Shown here piece after piece: positions 24,691-33,383 of a DNA stretch of 37,530 nt. The stretch is from Burkholderiales bacterium (GTDB lineage: Bacteria > Pseudomonadota > Gammaproteobacteria > Burkholderiales > Casimicrobiaceae). The position numbers and the translations under genes are program-made. The notes beneath the pieces are model-generated. The model had not been told where the DNA came from, made no database searches, and saw nothing but the letters and a program-made list of their open reading frames with translations. The stretch lies in the NCBI GenBank assembly GCA_020853025.1, contig JADYZP010000059.1, positions 1-37,530 of the forward strand, read 5' to 3'. Positions within the stretch are counted from its first letter, which is position 1, and every line of letters starts with the position of its first letter.

Positions 24691-25704
24691 ATGCGTATCT
24701 GCATCGTCGGCGCCGGCGCCATTGGCGGCTTTGTCGGCGCCCGATTGGCGCTTGGTGGCTCCAAGGTGGTCTTCATCGCGCGTGGACGCAATCTCGAGGC
24801 GATCAACGCCGGAGGCGTTCGCGTCTTCTATCGCGACGGCCGTGTCGAGAACGCGCCAGTGCGCGCCACCGACGACTACGCCGCGGCCGGGAGCTTCGAT
24901 GTCGTCATTCTGGCGCTGAAGTCGCACCAGGTCGCGACAGTGGCGGGCAGGCTGGCAAGCCTCTATCACGCCGACACCGTCGTGATCCCGATGCAGAACG
25001 GCATTCCGTTCTGGTACTTCCACGACCACGGCGGCGCGTTGGCCGGGCGTGCCGTCGAAACGGTGGACCCCGGCGGCATCGTGAAGGATACGATTCCCGC
25101 ATCGCGCATCATCGGCTGCGTCGTCTATCCCGCCACCGAGCTGACAGCACCCGGCACCGTCGTGCACATCGAGGGCGACCGTTTCCCGCTGGGCGAACTC
25201 GACGGCACGCCGAGCGCCCGTGTGCAGCGCGTGGCGAACGAGTTCGTGCGCGCGGGACTGAAGTGCCCGGTCCTCGACAATATCCGCGCCGAGATCTGGT
25301 TGAAGCTGTGGGGCAACCTGACCTTCAATCCGATCTCCGCGCTGACACACGCGACGCTTTCCGGCATCTGCGAGGATCCGCATGGCCGCGCGCTCGCCGC
25401 GCAGATGATGCGCGAAGCGCAGGCGGTCGCCGAATCGCTGGGCATCGCGTTTCGCGTGACGCTGGAACGCCGCATCGAAGGCGCTGCCAAGGTCGGCCGT
25501 CACAAGACGTCGATGCTGCAGGACGTCGAGGCAGGACGTCCGCTGGAGATCGACGCGCTGGTGGGCTCGGTCGTCGAGTTGGGCCGCCTGACCGGTGTGC
25601 CGACGCCGACGATCACCGCCATCTACAACGCCGCCAAGCTTCTCGACAACACGATGAGCAGCGAGACGATCGCCGTCCGCGGCGTAGCACTGCCGTCGTC
25701 CTGA
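24691..25704 (+). CDS. 2-dehydropantoate 2-reductase family protein (ApbA/PanE)
   Basis: 337 residues. The Rossmann motif GAGAIGG (residues 7-13) binds NADPH; ILALKSHQV and MQNGIPF follow as in ketopantoate reductases; the C-terminal helical domain starts around KLWGNLTFNPISALTHAT and carries conserved Lys and Asn residues. The canonical reaction reduces 2-dehydropantoate to pantoate in the CoA pathway, but several paralogues in proteobacteria act on other 2-oxo acids, and no pantothenate gene is nearby, so the symbol panE is withheld. The ATG at 24691 starts exactly at the Rossmann strand (MRICIVGAG); an in-frame GTG at 24649 is less likely. Convergent with nikR, 44 bp apart. Confidence 0.85.
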   Translation: MRICIVGAGAIGGFVGARLALGGSKVVFIARGRNLEAINAGGVRVFYRDGRVENAPVRATDDYAAAGSFDVVILALKSHQVATVAGRLASLYHADTVVIPMQNGIPFWYFHDHGGALAGRAVETVDPGGIVKDTIPASRIIGCVVYPATELTAPGTVVHIEGDRFPLGELDGTPSARVQRVANEFVRAGLKCPVLDNIRAEIWLKLWGNLTFNPISALTHATLSGICEDPHGRALAAQMMREAQAVAESLGIAFRVTLERRIEGAAKVGRHKTSMLQDVEAGRPLEIDALVGSVVELGRLTGVPTPTITAIYNAAKLLDNTMSSETIAVRGVALPSS

Positions 25705-25748
25705 ATCCCGCCGCGGCGCGATGCCCGCACGTCGTGGCGCGCGAGCCA

Positions 25749-26219
25749 TCAGGATCGTGGAATGAGATGCAGATGTCCGGCGTGCCGGTGGCTGCCGAGC
25801 TTGAAGTGGCCATCGCCAACTTCGACAGTGATGAGATTCAGCTGCGCATGGCGCACACCGCGCTCGGCCTGTGTGCGATCGGCGAAGGCGCGCACCGCGG
25901 TCGAGGCGCCCTTGAGCACGACGCTTTCGAGGCAATGCTCGTGGTCGAGGTGCACGTGCATCGTCGACACCACCAGATCATGCTGCTGGTGCTGCGCGTC
26001 GATCAGGCGCTCGGCGAGCTTGCGTTCGTGGTGGTTGTACACGTACGAGAAGTTAGCGACGGCATAGTCCTTGGTGTTGCGCGTCGCCCGATGCGCCTCG
26101 ATTTCGCGCCGCAGCAGGTCGCGCATCGCTTCCGAGCGGCTCGAATAACCGCGGTCGCTGATCAACTGGTCGAAAGCGGCCGCCAGCGACTCGTCCATCG
26201 ACATCGTGATACGTTCCAT
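25749..26219 (-). CDS. nikR: Nickel-responsive regulator NikR
   Basis: 156 residues: a ribbon-helix-helix DNA-binding domain (1-50) and an ACT-like nickel-binding domain. Nickel ligands aligned with E. coli His76, His87, His89 and Cys95 are His77, His88, His90 and Cys96 (STMHVHLDHEHC). FADRTQAERGVRHAQLN also matches the family. The C-terminus is about 20 residues longer than E. coli NikR and His-rich (GHFKLGSHRHAGHLHLIP), with five histidines that could bind additional metal. NikR represses nickel uptake when nickel-loaded. No nickel transporter, urease or hydrogenase gene is in the window, so it acts at a distance. A GGAG ribosome binding site supports the start. Confidence 0.93.
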   Translation of the reverse strand: MERITMSMDESLAAAFDQLISDRGYSSRSEAMRDLLRREIEAHRATRNTKDYAVANFSYVYNHHERKLAERLIDAQHQQHDLVVSTMHVHLDHEHCLESVVLKGASTAVRAFADRTQAERGVRHAQLNLITVEVGDGHFKLGSHRHAGHLHLIPRS

Positions 26220-26414
26220 TCCCGCTCCTCTCCCATGACCCGGACCCCGGTCCGGGGCAACAGCACGATGTCGAACGTGCGCTCGCAGACGCCGCATGCT
26301 GCCGCGGCCGCCACCCGCAGCGAGCCGTCGACCCAGCCATCACCGGCAGGGCGGCGCATTGAGCAGAGCATAGGCAATCGGCAGGAACACCGCAACGAAT
26401 CAAATCGGCATAAT

Positions 26415-26447
26415 CTAAGCCGGTCTTAAGCCCGCGCCAGCTAGAAT
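26415..26447 (+). promoter_or_regulatory. Tandem TTAAG-type box and -10 of the two-component operon
   Basis: CTAAG (26415-26419) and TTAAG (26426-26430) are direct repeats with an 11-bp period. Eleven bases further on is a -10-like TAGAAT (26442-26447); the gene starts at 26481. No consensus -35 is present, so the box sits where an activator would replace it. The arrangement is like PmrA/QseB-type boxes (two TTAA-containing half-sites one helical turn apart). The same layout recurs at 31747-31778. Confidence 0.6.
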
Positions 26448-26480
26448 CGTGCTCCCGGAAACGTAGGCAGCGCCCGTTCG

Positions 26481-27146
26481 ATGCGTATCCTCCTGGTCGA
26501 AGACGACCCCATGATCGGCAAGTCGCTGCACACCGCGCTGCAGCAGGACCGCTATACGGTCGACTGGGTGAAGGACGGCGTGGCGGCCAAGCTCGCGCTC
26601 GACACCGCCGACGGCGCCTACGCTCTGGTGCTGCTCGACCTCGGCCTGCCGCGCAAGAGCGGGCTCGACCTGCTGCGGGGAATCCGCCGCGCCGGCAACA
26701 AGGTGCGCGTGCTCATCGTCACCGCCCGCGATGCCGTCGCCGACCGCGTCGCCGGACTCGATGCGGGCGCCGACGACTACCTGGTCAAGCCCTTCAGTCT
26801 CGACGAACTGGCCGCGCGAATGCGCGCGCTGTTGCGCCGCGATGTGGCGCGCGAGGACAACGTGCTGCGCAACGGCGATCTGGCGCTGGATCCTTCGTCG
26901 CGAACGCTGACGCAGGCCGGTGCGCACGTCGACGTCTCCGCTCGCGAGTTCACGCTGCTGGCCGCACTGCTCGAACGCCCGGGCACCGCACTTTCCAAGG
27001 CGCAACTCGAAGAACGGCTGTACGGCTGGGGCGAGGAAGTCGAGAGCAATACCGTCGAAGTCCACGTCCACAACCTGCGTAAAAAACTGGGTGCCGAAGC
27101 CATCCGCACCATTCGCGGCGTCGGCTACGTGATTGCGAAGGCATGA
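26481..27146 (+). CDS. OmpR/PhoB-type response regulator (QseB/PmrA-like)
   Basis: 221 residues. Receiver domain 1-115: acidic pocket Glu7-Asp8-Asp9, phosphoacceptor Asp53 (LLDLGLP), Thr81 (IVTARD) and Lys103 (LVKPF). Winged-helix domain about 125-221: SAREFTLLAALLERPG, then VEVHVHNLRKKLGAEAIRTI and a GVGYVI end. In sequence it is of the QseB/PmrA/BasR group, whose members bind tandem TTAA half-sites as dimers. The ATG overlaps nothing upstream, and a tandem TTAAG-type box lies 50-65 bp ahead. The stop overlaps the kinase start by 4 nt (ATGA), so the two are translationally coupled. I infer that it regulates its own operon and the downstream HtrA gene. Confidence 0.92.
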   Translation: MRILLVEDDPMIGKSLHTALQQDRYTVDWVKDGVAAKLALDTADGAYALVLLDLGLPRKSGLDLLRGIRRAGNKVRVLIVTARDAVADRVAGLDAGADDYLVKPFSLDELAARMRALLRRDVAREDNVLRNGDLALDPSSRTLTQAGAHVDVSAREFTLLAALLERPGTALSKAQLEERLYGWGEEVESNTVEVHVHNLRKKLGAEAIRTIRGVGYVIAKA

Positions 27147-28486
27147 CGTCGATCCGCGGCACGCTGCTCGCATGGTTGCTGGCCGGCCTGGCCGCGGTCG
27201 CGGTGCTCGCCACCGTTCTCACCTACATGGAAACCAAGCGCGAGGTCGGCGCCCTCTTCGACCTGCAGTTGAAGCAACTCGCGTTCTCGACACGCATCGA
27301 CGACCTGTTGCGCGGGCGTTCGCCGTCGCTGTCGCAGCGTGACGGCAACCGCGCCGCCGGCGTCTCGGAAATCGTCACCCAGATCTGGGATCGCGACGGC
27401 GTGCTCGTCTACTGGTCGCAGCCCGGTGCGGGTCTGCCGGTGCCCGCCACCGAAGGCTACACCAACGTCACGCGCGACGGCCGTGAATGGCGCATCTACA
27501 CGCACGTCGCGGGCAACCACGCGCTGCAGGTCGCGCACGCGCTCGACGAGCGCCGCGAAATCGCCGCGCAGACCGCATTGCGGACGCTGCTGCCCTTCAC
27601 CGCGCTGATCCCCTTGCTCGGGGTGCTGATCTGGTACGCGGTAGGCCGTGGACTGCGACCGCTCGACACGATGTCGCGGGCAGTCGCCAAGCGGCGCCCG
27701 GACGCGATGGCGCCGCTCGCCGAAGGCGGTTTGCCGCGGGAATTGAAGCCGCTTGCCGGCAGCCTCAACGCGCTGCTCGCGCGGCTCGACGACGCGCTGT
27801 CGGCGCAGCGCCGCTTCACCGCCGACGCTGCACACGAACTGCGCACGCCACTCGCCGCGTTGGCCTTGCAGGTGGAACTGGCCGAGCGCAGCGCGGAAGG
27901 CGGCGCGCGCGCGACCGCCTTCGCAGAGTTGAAGGCCGGGGTGGACCGCGCCGCGCACCTGGTCGAGCAATTGCTGACCATGGCGCGACTCGAGCCGGAG
28001 GCGCCGGCGCGCGCGTTCGTGTCCATCGACCTGGCCGGGCTGGTGCGCGAGGCCGTCGTCGCGCGCGCCGCGCTGGCCGCGGACAAGGAGGTCGACCTGG
28101 GCATGGTCCGTGCCAGCGAAGCACCGGTGCACGGCGATGCGGCCAGCCTGGCGATGCTGATCGCCAACCTGCTCGACAACGCCCTGCGTTACACACCCTC
28201 AGGTGGCCGCGTCGACGTCGCGGTCGACAACGACGTTGGGCATGCGCTGCTGTCGGTGATCGACACCGGCCCCGGCATCGCGCGCGCGAATCGCGAACGC
28301 GTGTTCGAGCGTTTCCATCGCGGCGCCGACGGCGACGGCGCAGCGAATGCGACAGGCAGTGGATTGGGCCTGTCGATCGTGCGGCGAATCGCCGATGCGC
28401 ACGGCGCGACCGTGCAGCTCGACGACGGACCCGGCGGCCGCGGACTGGCCGCACGCGTGCGCTTTCCGAGGCCGAACGAAAGCTGA
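27143..28486 (+). CDS. Sensor histidine kinase (QseC/PmrB-like)
   Basis: 447 residues. Membrane segment 1 (about 8-28), a periplasmic sensor region (about 29-150, with the motif IWDRDGVLVYWSQPG common in QseC-like kinases), membrane segment 2 (about 150-168), then a short linker. The dimerisation domain carries the phosphorylated His231 in FTADAAHELRTPLAAL. The ATPase domain has the N-box Asn346 (LLDNALRYTPSGG), G1 DTGPGIA and G2 GSGLGLSIV. All catalytic features are intact. The signal is unknown: QseC/PmrB-like kinases sense metal ions, low pH or small molecules. It overlaps the response-regulator gene by 4 nt. No terminator separates it from the M36 peptidase gene 67 bp downstream. Confidence 0.92.
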   Translation: MTSIRGTLLAWLLAGLAAVAVLATVLTYMETKREVGALFDLQLKQLAFSTRIDDLLRGRSPSLSQRDGNRAAGVSEIVTQIWDRDGVLVYWSQPGAGLPVPATEGYTNVTRDGREWRIYTHVAGNHALQVAHALDERREIAAQTALRTLLPFTALIPLLGVLIWYAVGRGLRPLDTMSRAVAKRRPDAMAPLAEGGLPRELKPLAGSLNALLARLDDALSAQRRFTADAAHELRTPLAALALQVELAERSAEGGARATAFAELKAGVDRAAHLVEQLLTMARLEPEAPARAFVSIDLAGLVREAVVARAALAADKEVDLGMVRASEAPVHGDAASLAMLIANLLDNALRYTPSGGRVDVAVDNDVGHALLSVIDTGPGIARANRERVFERFHRGADGDGAANATGSGLGLSIVRRIADAHGATVQLDDGPGGRGLAARVRFPRPNES

Positions 28487-28553
28487 TTGCGCAGGTCGCA
28501 TACACTATCGCCCTTTCGCCGTTGCACCGGCCCCCTCTGGAACAGTAGACGCA

Positions 28554-31500
28554 ATGACTCCGACATCGAGCACCGCGCTGCGCGCCGCGCGGTTCGCCGT
28601 GGCCTTTGCCACCGCCTTGACCCTGCCGCTCGACGCGCGCACGCTGCCGCCGATCGACGCGCTGGCGCAGGCACCCATCGCGAAACTCGCCGCCGCCAGC
28701 GACGCGGCGAAGGCGCTCACGGCTGCCGACGCGAGCGTGTCCATCCACTCCCGGCTTGGCGTGCCGACCTTTCTCTGGGGCCGGCAGGCCGAACTCGCCC
28801 GCGCGGCGTCCACGCGCACGCCGACTCCGAAAAAGGGACTGGACGAGGAAGGCCTCGCGCGCGCCTATTTGCGCGACGTCGCCGACCTGTACAGGATCGC
28901 CGGCGATGAGATCGCCGCGTTGCCGATGCACGACCTGCAGCGCTTTCCCGGCGGTGGCGCCATCGTGCGCTTTCGCGGCGCGGTGGAAGGCGTCGAGGTC
29001 TTCCGCGAAGAGGTCAACGTTCTGCTCGACCGCAAGAGCGCTCTGGTGGCGGTCGGCGGCTTCGCGATGGGCGCGCCTGCGGGACAGCAAAAGCGCGCGC
29101 AGGCTTTCTCGAAATCTGCGGCAGAGGCCGCCGCGACGGCGCTATTCGACTTCGGCTTCGACGCGGCGGCCGCGCAGCGTCTGCAGCGCGGTGTCGACGC
29201 GGATGGCTACACGCCGCTGGCGCTGCCCGCCGGCACCGCGGCTGGCGATGGCTCGACACTCGAGAGCGCGCGCGCCAAGCGCGTCTGGTTCAGGCTGCCG
29301 GCGAGGCTCGTCGCCGCGTGGTACGTCGAGGTCGAGGTACGCGACGGCAGCTGGCCGCATGCGGTCGACGGCTACGCCTACGTCATTTCGGCGGAGGATG
29401 GCCGCGTGCTGTTTCGCCACGATCAGACCGTCGATGCCGCGTTCACCTATCGCGTTTACGCGGAGCCGACGCCGCCGTACCTGCCGCTACCCGGCCCGGT
29501 CGGTCGCGCGTCGTTTCCGCATCCGACCGGCGCTCCCGACGGCGTGCAGCCGCCATTCGTCGTCGCGAACCTGGTCACGTTGGAAAGCCTGCCGTTCAGC
29601 CACAACGACCCGTGGCTGCTGCCGAACACGACGCAGACCTACGGCAACAACGTCGAGGCCTTCACCAACATTCTCATTCCGGACGGTTACGGCACACCCG
29701 GCACCGACGAATGCAACCTAGCGCTGCCGGTCGACGGCGACCTCCACGCCTGCACTTCGTCGCCGGGCACCTTCGACCACGCCTACGACCACACGCACCT
29801 GCCCGGTGCTACCCGTACGCAGGTAGGAGCAGTCGTCACCAACCTGTTCTACATGAACAACTTCCTGCATGACTGGTTCTACGACGCCGGCTTCGACGAA
29901 AAGGCCGGCAACGGGCAGACCAACAATTACGGCCGCGGTGGCCTCGCCGGCGACAGTATCTTCGCCGAAGCGCAGGACTTCACCGGCAGCAACAATGCCA
30001 ACATGTTCACTCCTGCCGACGGCAAGCGTCCGCGCATGCGCATGTTCGTCTGGACGAGCTCGATTGCGCTGGTGCGCGTGAACGCGCCCGCCACCGTCGC
30101 CGGCGTCAAGCAGGCCGGAGTCGCCGAGTTCGGTGCGCAGGCCTTCGACCTCGTTGCCGACCTGGCGCTGGCCACCGATGCCGCGGACGCCGACGGCCCG
30201 ACGACCACCGACGGCTGCTCGGCATTCACCAACGCCGCAGCGATCGCCGGCAAGATCGCGGTGATCGACCGTGGCGTGTGCACCTTCGTCGTCAAGGCGA
30301 AGAACGCGCAAAATGCGGGCGCGATCGGCGTGCTGATCCTGAACAACGTCGCGCCGGGCGCCCCCGGCATGGCCGGCACCGATGCTGCAATCACGATTCC
30401 GGTGGTGTCGGCATCATTGGCCGACGGTGCCGCGATCAAGGCCGAGCTCGCCAAGCCCGCGGCGGTTGGACTGCGGATGGCGCGCGCTTCGGGTACCCCT
30501 CGCGACGGCGCGCTGGACAACACGCTGGTCGCACACGAATGGGGCCACTACATCAGCAACCGGCTGATCGCCAACGCCGGCGGCCTGACGGCAACGCAGG
30601 GCGGCGGCATGGGCGAAGGCTTCGCTGATTTCCATGCGCTGTTGCTGCTGGTCAAGGACTCCGACCGGCAGCTTCCCGGCAACGAGAGCTTCGCGGGCGC
30701 CTACCCGCTGACCGCGTATCCGCTGGGCGGCCCCGACTTCGCGCCCGATGTCCTCAATCAGGCGTACTACTACGGGATCCGCCGCTATCCGTATTCGCGC
30801 GACATGAGCAAGAACCCGCTGACCTTCCGCCACATTGCCGACGCGACGCCGCTGCCTTCAGCGCCGCCGATGTCGCCGCGCGGTTCGTCGTCGGAGAACT
30901 CCGAAGTGCACAACACCGGAGAGGTCTGGGCGAGCATGCTGTGGGAGTGCTACAGCAACCTTTTGAACGACAGCGCGCGGTTGAGCTTCGCGCAGGCGCA
31001 GGACCGGATGAAGCGCTACCTGGTCGGCGGCTACAAGATGACGCCGGCGGAGCCCACATTCATCAACGCGCGCGACGCGCTGCTGTCGGTCATGCAAGCG
31101 CAGGATGCGACCGATCGCGACCTGTGCATGCAAGGCTTTGCCAAGCGCGGCGCTGGCGTCGGCGCCACCGCGCCGGACCAGTACTCGCAGGACAATGCCG
31201 GCGTCGTCGAAAGCTTCCGCGCCACGGCCGATGCCGGCGTGCCGGTGGCCGTAATCGAGTTCTACAACCAGGCGCTCGACCACTATTTCATCACCTGGGT
31301 CGGTGACGAAATCGCCAAGCTCGACAACGGGACCTTCAAGGGCTGGAAGCGCACCGGCGAGTCGTTCAACGTCTATGCGAATGCGCAAGTGGGCACCTCC
31401 GCGGTGTGCCGCATTTACATTCCGCCGGGCAAGGGTGACGGACACTTTTTCGGACGCGACCGGAACGAGTGCGATGGCACCATCGCCAAGAACCCGACGT

Positions 31501-31715
31501 TCATCCTCGAGTCCGAGTCGTTCTTCCACCTGTTTCCGCCCAGCCTCGGCAACTGTGCAGCAGGCCAGGTCCCCGTCTATCGCGTCTTCAGCAATCGTGT
31601 CGACGCCAATCACCGCTACACGACGAGTCGCGCGACGCGCGACCTCATGGTGACCCAGGGCTGGATCGCCGAAGGTGACGGCGCCGACACCGTCGTCATG
31701 TGCGCTCCGGCGTGA
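28554..31715 (+). CDS. Secreted M36 (fungalysin-like) metallopeptidase with PA and DUF5648-like domains
   Basis: 1053 residues. Signal peptide (about 1-30), a propeptide/FTP-like region (about 60-200), and the fungalysin catalytic domain. The zinc site is HEWGH (His661, Glu662, His665), and the third ligand is probably Glu688 in GMGEGFADFHAL. A protease-associated (PA) domain is inserted before the zinc motif (about 552-640: IAVIDRGVCTFVVKAKNAQN). The C-terminal 150 residues (about 900-1053: VIEFYNQALDHYFITWVGDE) form a DUF5648-like module seen on many secreted proteobacterial proteins. This predicts a large extracellular endopeptidase, matured by propeptide removal. The ATG at 28554 starts the signal peptide; the upstream open frame overlaps the kinase. 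It may be co-transcribed with the two-component genes. Confidence 0.87.
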   Translation: MTPTSSTALRAARFAVAFATALTLPLDARTLPPIDALAQAPIAKLAAASDAAKALTAADASVSIHSRLGVPTFLWGRQAELARAASTRTPTPKKGLDEEGLARAYLRDVADLYRIAGDEIAALPMHDLQRFPGGGAIVRFRGAVEGVEVFREEVNVLLDRKSALVAVGGFAMGAPAGQQKRAQAFSKSAAEAAATALFDFGFDAAAAQRLQRGVDADGYTPLALPAGTAAGDGSTLESARAKRVWFRLPARLVAAWYVEVEVRDGSWPHAVDGYAYVISAEDGRVLFRHDQTVDAAFTYRVYAEPTPPYLPLPGPVGRASFPHPTGAPDGVQPPFVVANLVTLESLPFSHNDPWLLPNTTQTYGNNVEAFTNILIPDGYGTPGTDECNLALPVDGDLHACTSSPGTFDHAYDHTHLPGATRTQVGAVVTNLFYMNNFLHDWFYDAGFDEKAGNGQTNNYGRGGLAGDSIFAEAQDFTGSNNANMFTPADGKRPRMRMFVWTSSIALVRVNAPATVAGVKQAGVAEFGAQAFDLVADLALATDAADADGPTTTDGCSAFTNAAAIAGKIAVIDRGVCTFVVKAKNAQNAGAIGVLILNNVAPGAPGMAGTDAAITIPVVSASLADGAAIKAELAKPAAVGLRMARASGTPRDGALDNTLVAHEWGHYISNRLIANAGGLTATQGGGMGEGFADFHALLLLVKDSDRQLPGNESFAGAYPLTAYPLGGPDFAPDVLNQAYYYGIRRYPYSRDMSKNPLTFRHIADATPLPSAPPMSPRGSSSENSEVHNTGEVWASMLWECYSNLLNDSARLSFAQAQDRMKRYLVGGYKMTPAEPTFINARDALLSVMQAQDATDRDLCMQGFAKRGAGVGATAPDQYSQDNAGVVESFRATADAGVPVAVIEFYNQALDHYFITWVGDEIAKLDNGTFKGWKRTGESFNVYANAQVGTSAVCRIYIPPGKGDGHFFGRDRNECDGTIAKNPTFILESESFFHLFPPSLGNCAAGQVPVYRVFSNRVDANHRYTTSRATRDLMVTQGWIAEGDGADTVVMCAPA

Positions 31716-31746
31716 CCATCGAAGCGTGCCGGTGATCGCGCGGTCC

Positions 31747-31778
31747 TTAAGGTCGCGTTAAGCGGGCACCCCTAAATT
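31747..31778 (+). promoter_or_regulatory. Tandem TTAAG box and -10 upstream of the HtrA-type protease gene
   Basis: TTAAG at 31747-31751 and 31758-31762, 11-bp period, followed after ten bases by a -10-like TAAATT (31773-31778). It is a perfect pair, whereas the copy at 26415 has one mismatch. Position and spacing match the box before the response regulator, suggesting control by the same regulator. Confidence 0.6.
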
Positions 31779-31827
31779 ACGTCGTGCGGGCCCATCGGTG
31801 GGTCCATTACTCCTGAAGGAGCGCACG

Positions 31828-33288
31828 ATGCGATTGTCAAAAGTCACCTCCGCGTTGGTCGCCGCCGGTCTGCTCGGCGGTGTGGCCACGTACTACAACC
31901 AGCTCGATTCGTCGCCGATCGCCAATGCGTTCGCGGCGGCGCAGCCGACCGCCGTCGTGGCTCCGGCCGTCGCGCCGACGGCAGCCGCCAATCTCCCCGA
32001 CTTCACCGCGCTGGTCGACCGCACCGGCGTGTCGGTGGTCAACATCAGCGTCGTCCACGGCAAGGGCGGCGTCGACGCCGAGGGCATCGACGAAGACAGC
32101 CCATACTACGAGTTCTTCAAGCGCTTCGGCGGCATCCCCAACGGTCCCGGCATGCGGCCGCAGCAACCGTCGCAGGGTATGGGCTCCGGGTTCATCGTCA
32201 CCCCCGACGGCTACATCGTCACCAACGCGCACGTCGTCGACGGTGCGGACGAGGTCACCGTCAAGCTGACCGACCGCCGCGAATTCACGGCCAAGGTGAT
32301 CGGCACCGACAAACGTACCGACATCGCGCTGATCAAGATCGATGCCAAGAACCTGCCAGCACTCGAGCTATCGGGCCGGCCCGGAGTCAAGCGTGGCGAA
32401 TGGGTGATCGCCATCGGATCGCCGTTCGGTTTCGAGAACAGCGTTTCGGCCGGCGTGGTCAGCGGCGTGCATCGTGCGCTGCCGAACGGACAGATGGTGC
32501 CGTTCATCCAGACCGACGTCGCGGTCAATCCGGGCAACTCCGGTGGTCCGCTGCTCAACGCCGCAGGCCAGGTCGTCGGCGTCAACTCGCAGATCTACAG
32601 CCGCTCCGGCGGCTACATGGGATTGTCCTTCGCGATTCCCGTGGACGTCGCGGCGAAGGTCGCCGACCAGCTGAAGACGCACGGCAAGGTCATGCACGGC
32701 CGTCTGGGCATCAGCATCCAGCCGTTGAACCAGACGCTCGCGCAGAGCTTCGGACTCACCGACGCCAACGGCGCGCTCGTCGGCAGCGTCGAGGACGACA
32801 GCCCAGCGGCGAAAGCCGGCTTCAAGCAGGGCGACGTGATTCGCAAGATCGACGGCGTGGTGGTCTCCGACAGCACCGACGTCACCAGCCGCATCGGCAA
32901 CACCGCACCGGGTACCGACATCAAGGTCGAAGTCTGGCGCAGCGGCAAGCCGGTCGAACTCGCGGCCAAGGTCGGAACACTCGACGAAGGCAAGATCGCG
33001 AAGGCAGACTACGAAGCGCTGACCAAGGGCAAGCTGGGTGTGGCCGTCCGCGCGCTGACGCCGGAGGAACGCAAGGAAAGCGGCAAGACGGGGCTCGTCG
33101 TAGAAAAGGCGGGCGGTGCCGCAGCGAAGGCCGGCGTGCAACCCGGCGACCTGATCGTCGGCGTCGGATCGAGCAAGGTGAACACCGTCGACGAGCTGAA
33201 GTCGCAGATCGACAAGTCGGGCAAGACCGTCGCGCTGCTGATCGAGCGCCAGGGTCGCCAGATCTACGTGCCGGTGAAGATCGGCTGA
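31828..33288 (+). CDS. degP: Do-family periplasmic serine endopeptidase (HtrA/DegP-like)
   Basis: 486 residues. An N-terminal hydrophobic segment (about 6-22) serves as signal peptide or anchor, then comes a low-complexity linker. The protease domain has an intact triad: His135 (VTNAHVV), Asp165 (RTDIALIKI) and Ser238 (NPGNSGGPLL). Two PDZ domains follow (about 290-380 and 395-486), the DegP/DegQ/MucD arrangement. It degrades or refolds misfolded periplasmic proteins. AAGGAG at 31816-31821 fixes the ATG at 31828; an in-frame GTG at 31798 is less likely. The promoter region carries the tandem TTAAG box, and a strong terminator follows the stop by about 60 bp, so it is a one-gene transcript. 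degP, degQ and mucD cannot be told apart here. Confidence 0.93.
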   Translation: MRLSKVTSALVAAGLLGGVATYYNQLDSSPIANAFAAAQPTAVVAPAVAPTAAANLPDFTALVDRTGVSVVNISVVHGKGGVDAEGIDEDSPYYEFFKRFGGIPNGPGMRPQQPSQGMGSGFIVTPDGYIVTNAHVVDGADEVTVKLTDRREFTAKVIGTDKRTDIALIKIDAKNLPALELSGRPGVKRGEWVIAIGSPFGFENSVSAGVVSGVHRALPNGQMVPFIQTDVAVNPGNSGGPLLNAAGQVVGVNSQIYSRSGGYMGLSFAIPVDVAAKVADQLKTHGKVMHGRLGISIQPLNQTLAQSFGLTDANGALVGSVEDDSPAAKAGFKQGDVIRKIDGVVVSDSTDVTSRIGNTAPGTDIKVEVWRSGKPVELAAKVGTLDEGKIAKADYEALTKGKLGVAVRALTPEERKESGKTGLVVEKAGGAAAKAGVQPGDLIVGVGSSKVNTVDELKSQIDKSGKTVALLIERQGRQIYVPVKIG

Positions 33289-33346
33289 CGTTTCCGGCCG
33301 TAGCGTGCGAGCTGCCGGCCGTCCATCATCCGGCGCACGCGAGGCC

Positions 33347-33383
33347 GAAGGCCGCGGGAGGATCCTGCGGCCTTCTTTTTTTT
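33347..33383 (+). terminator. Rho-independent terminator of the HtrA-type protease gene
   Basis: A perfect 9-bp stem, GAAGGCCGC (33347-33355) with GCGGCCTTC (33367-33375), an 11-nt loop and eight T residues (33376-33383). It is the strongest terminator in the window and closes the 26.4-33.4 kb regulatory block. Confidence 0.9.
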
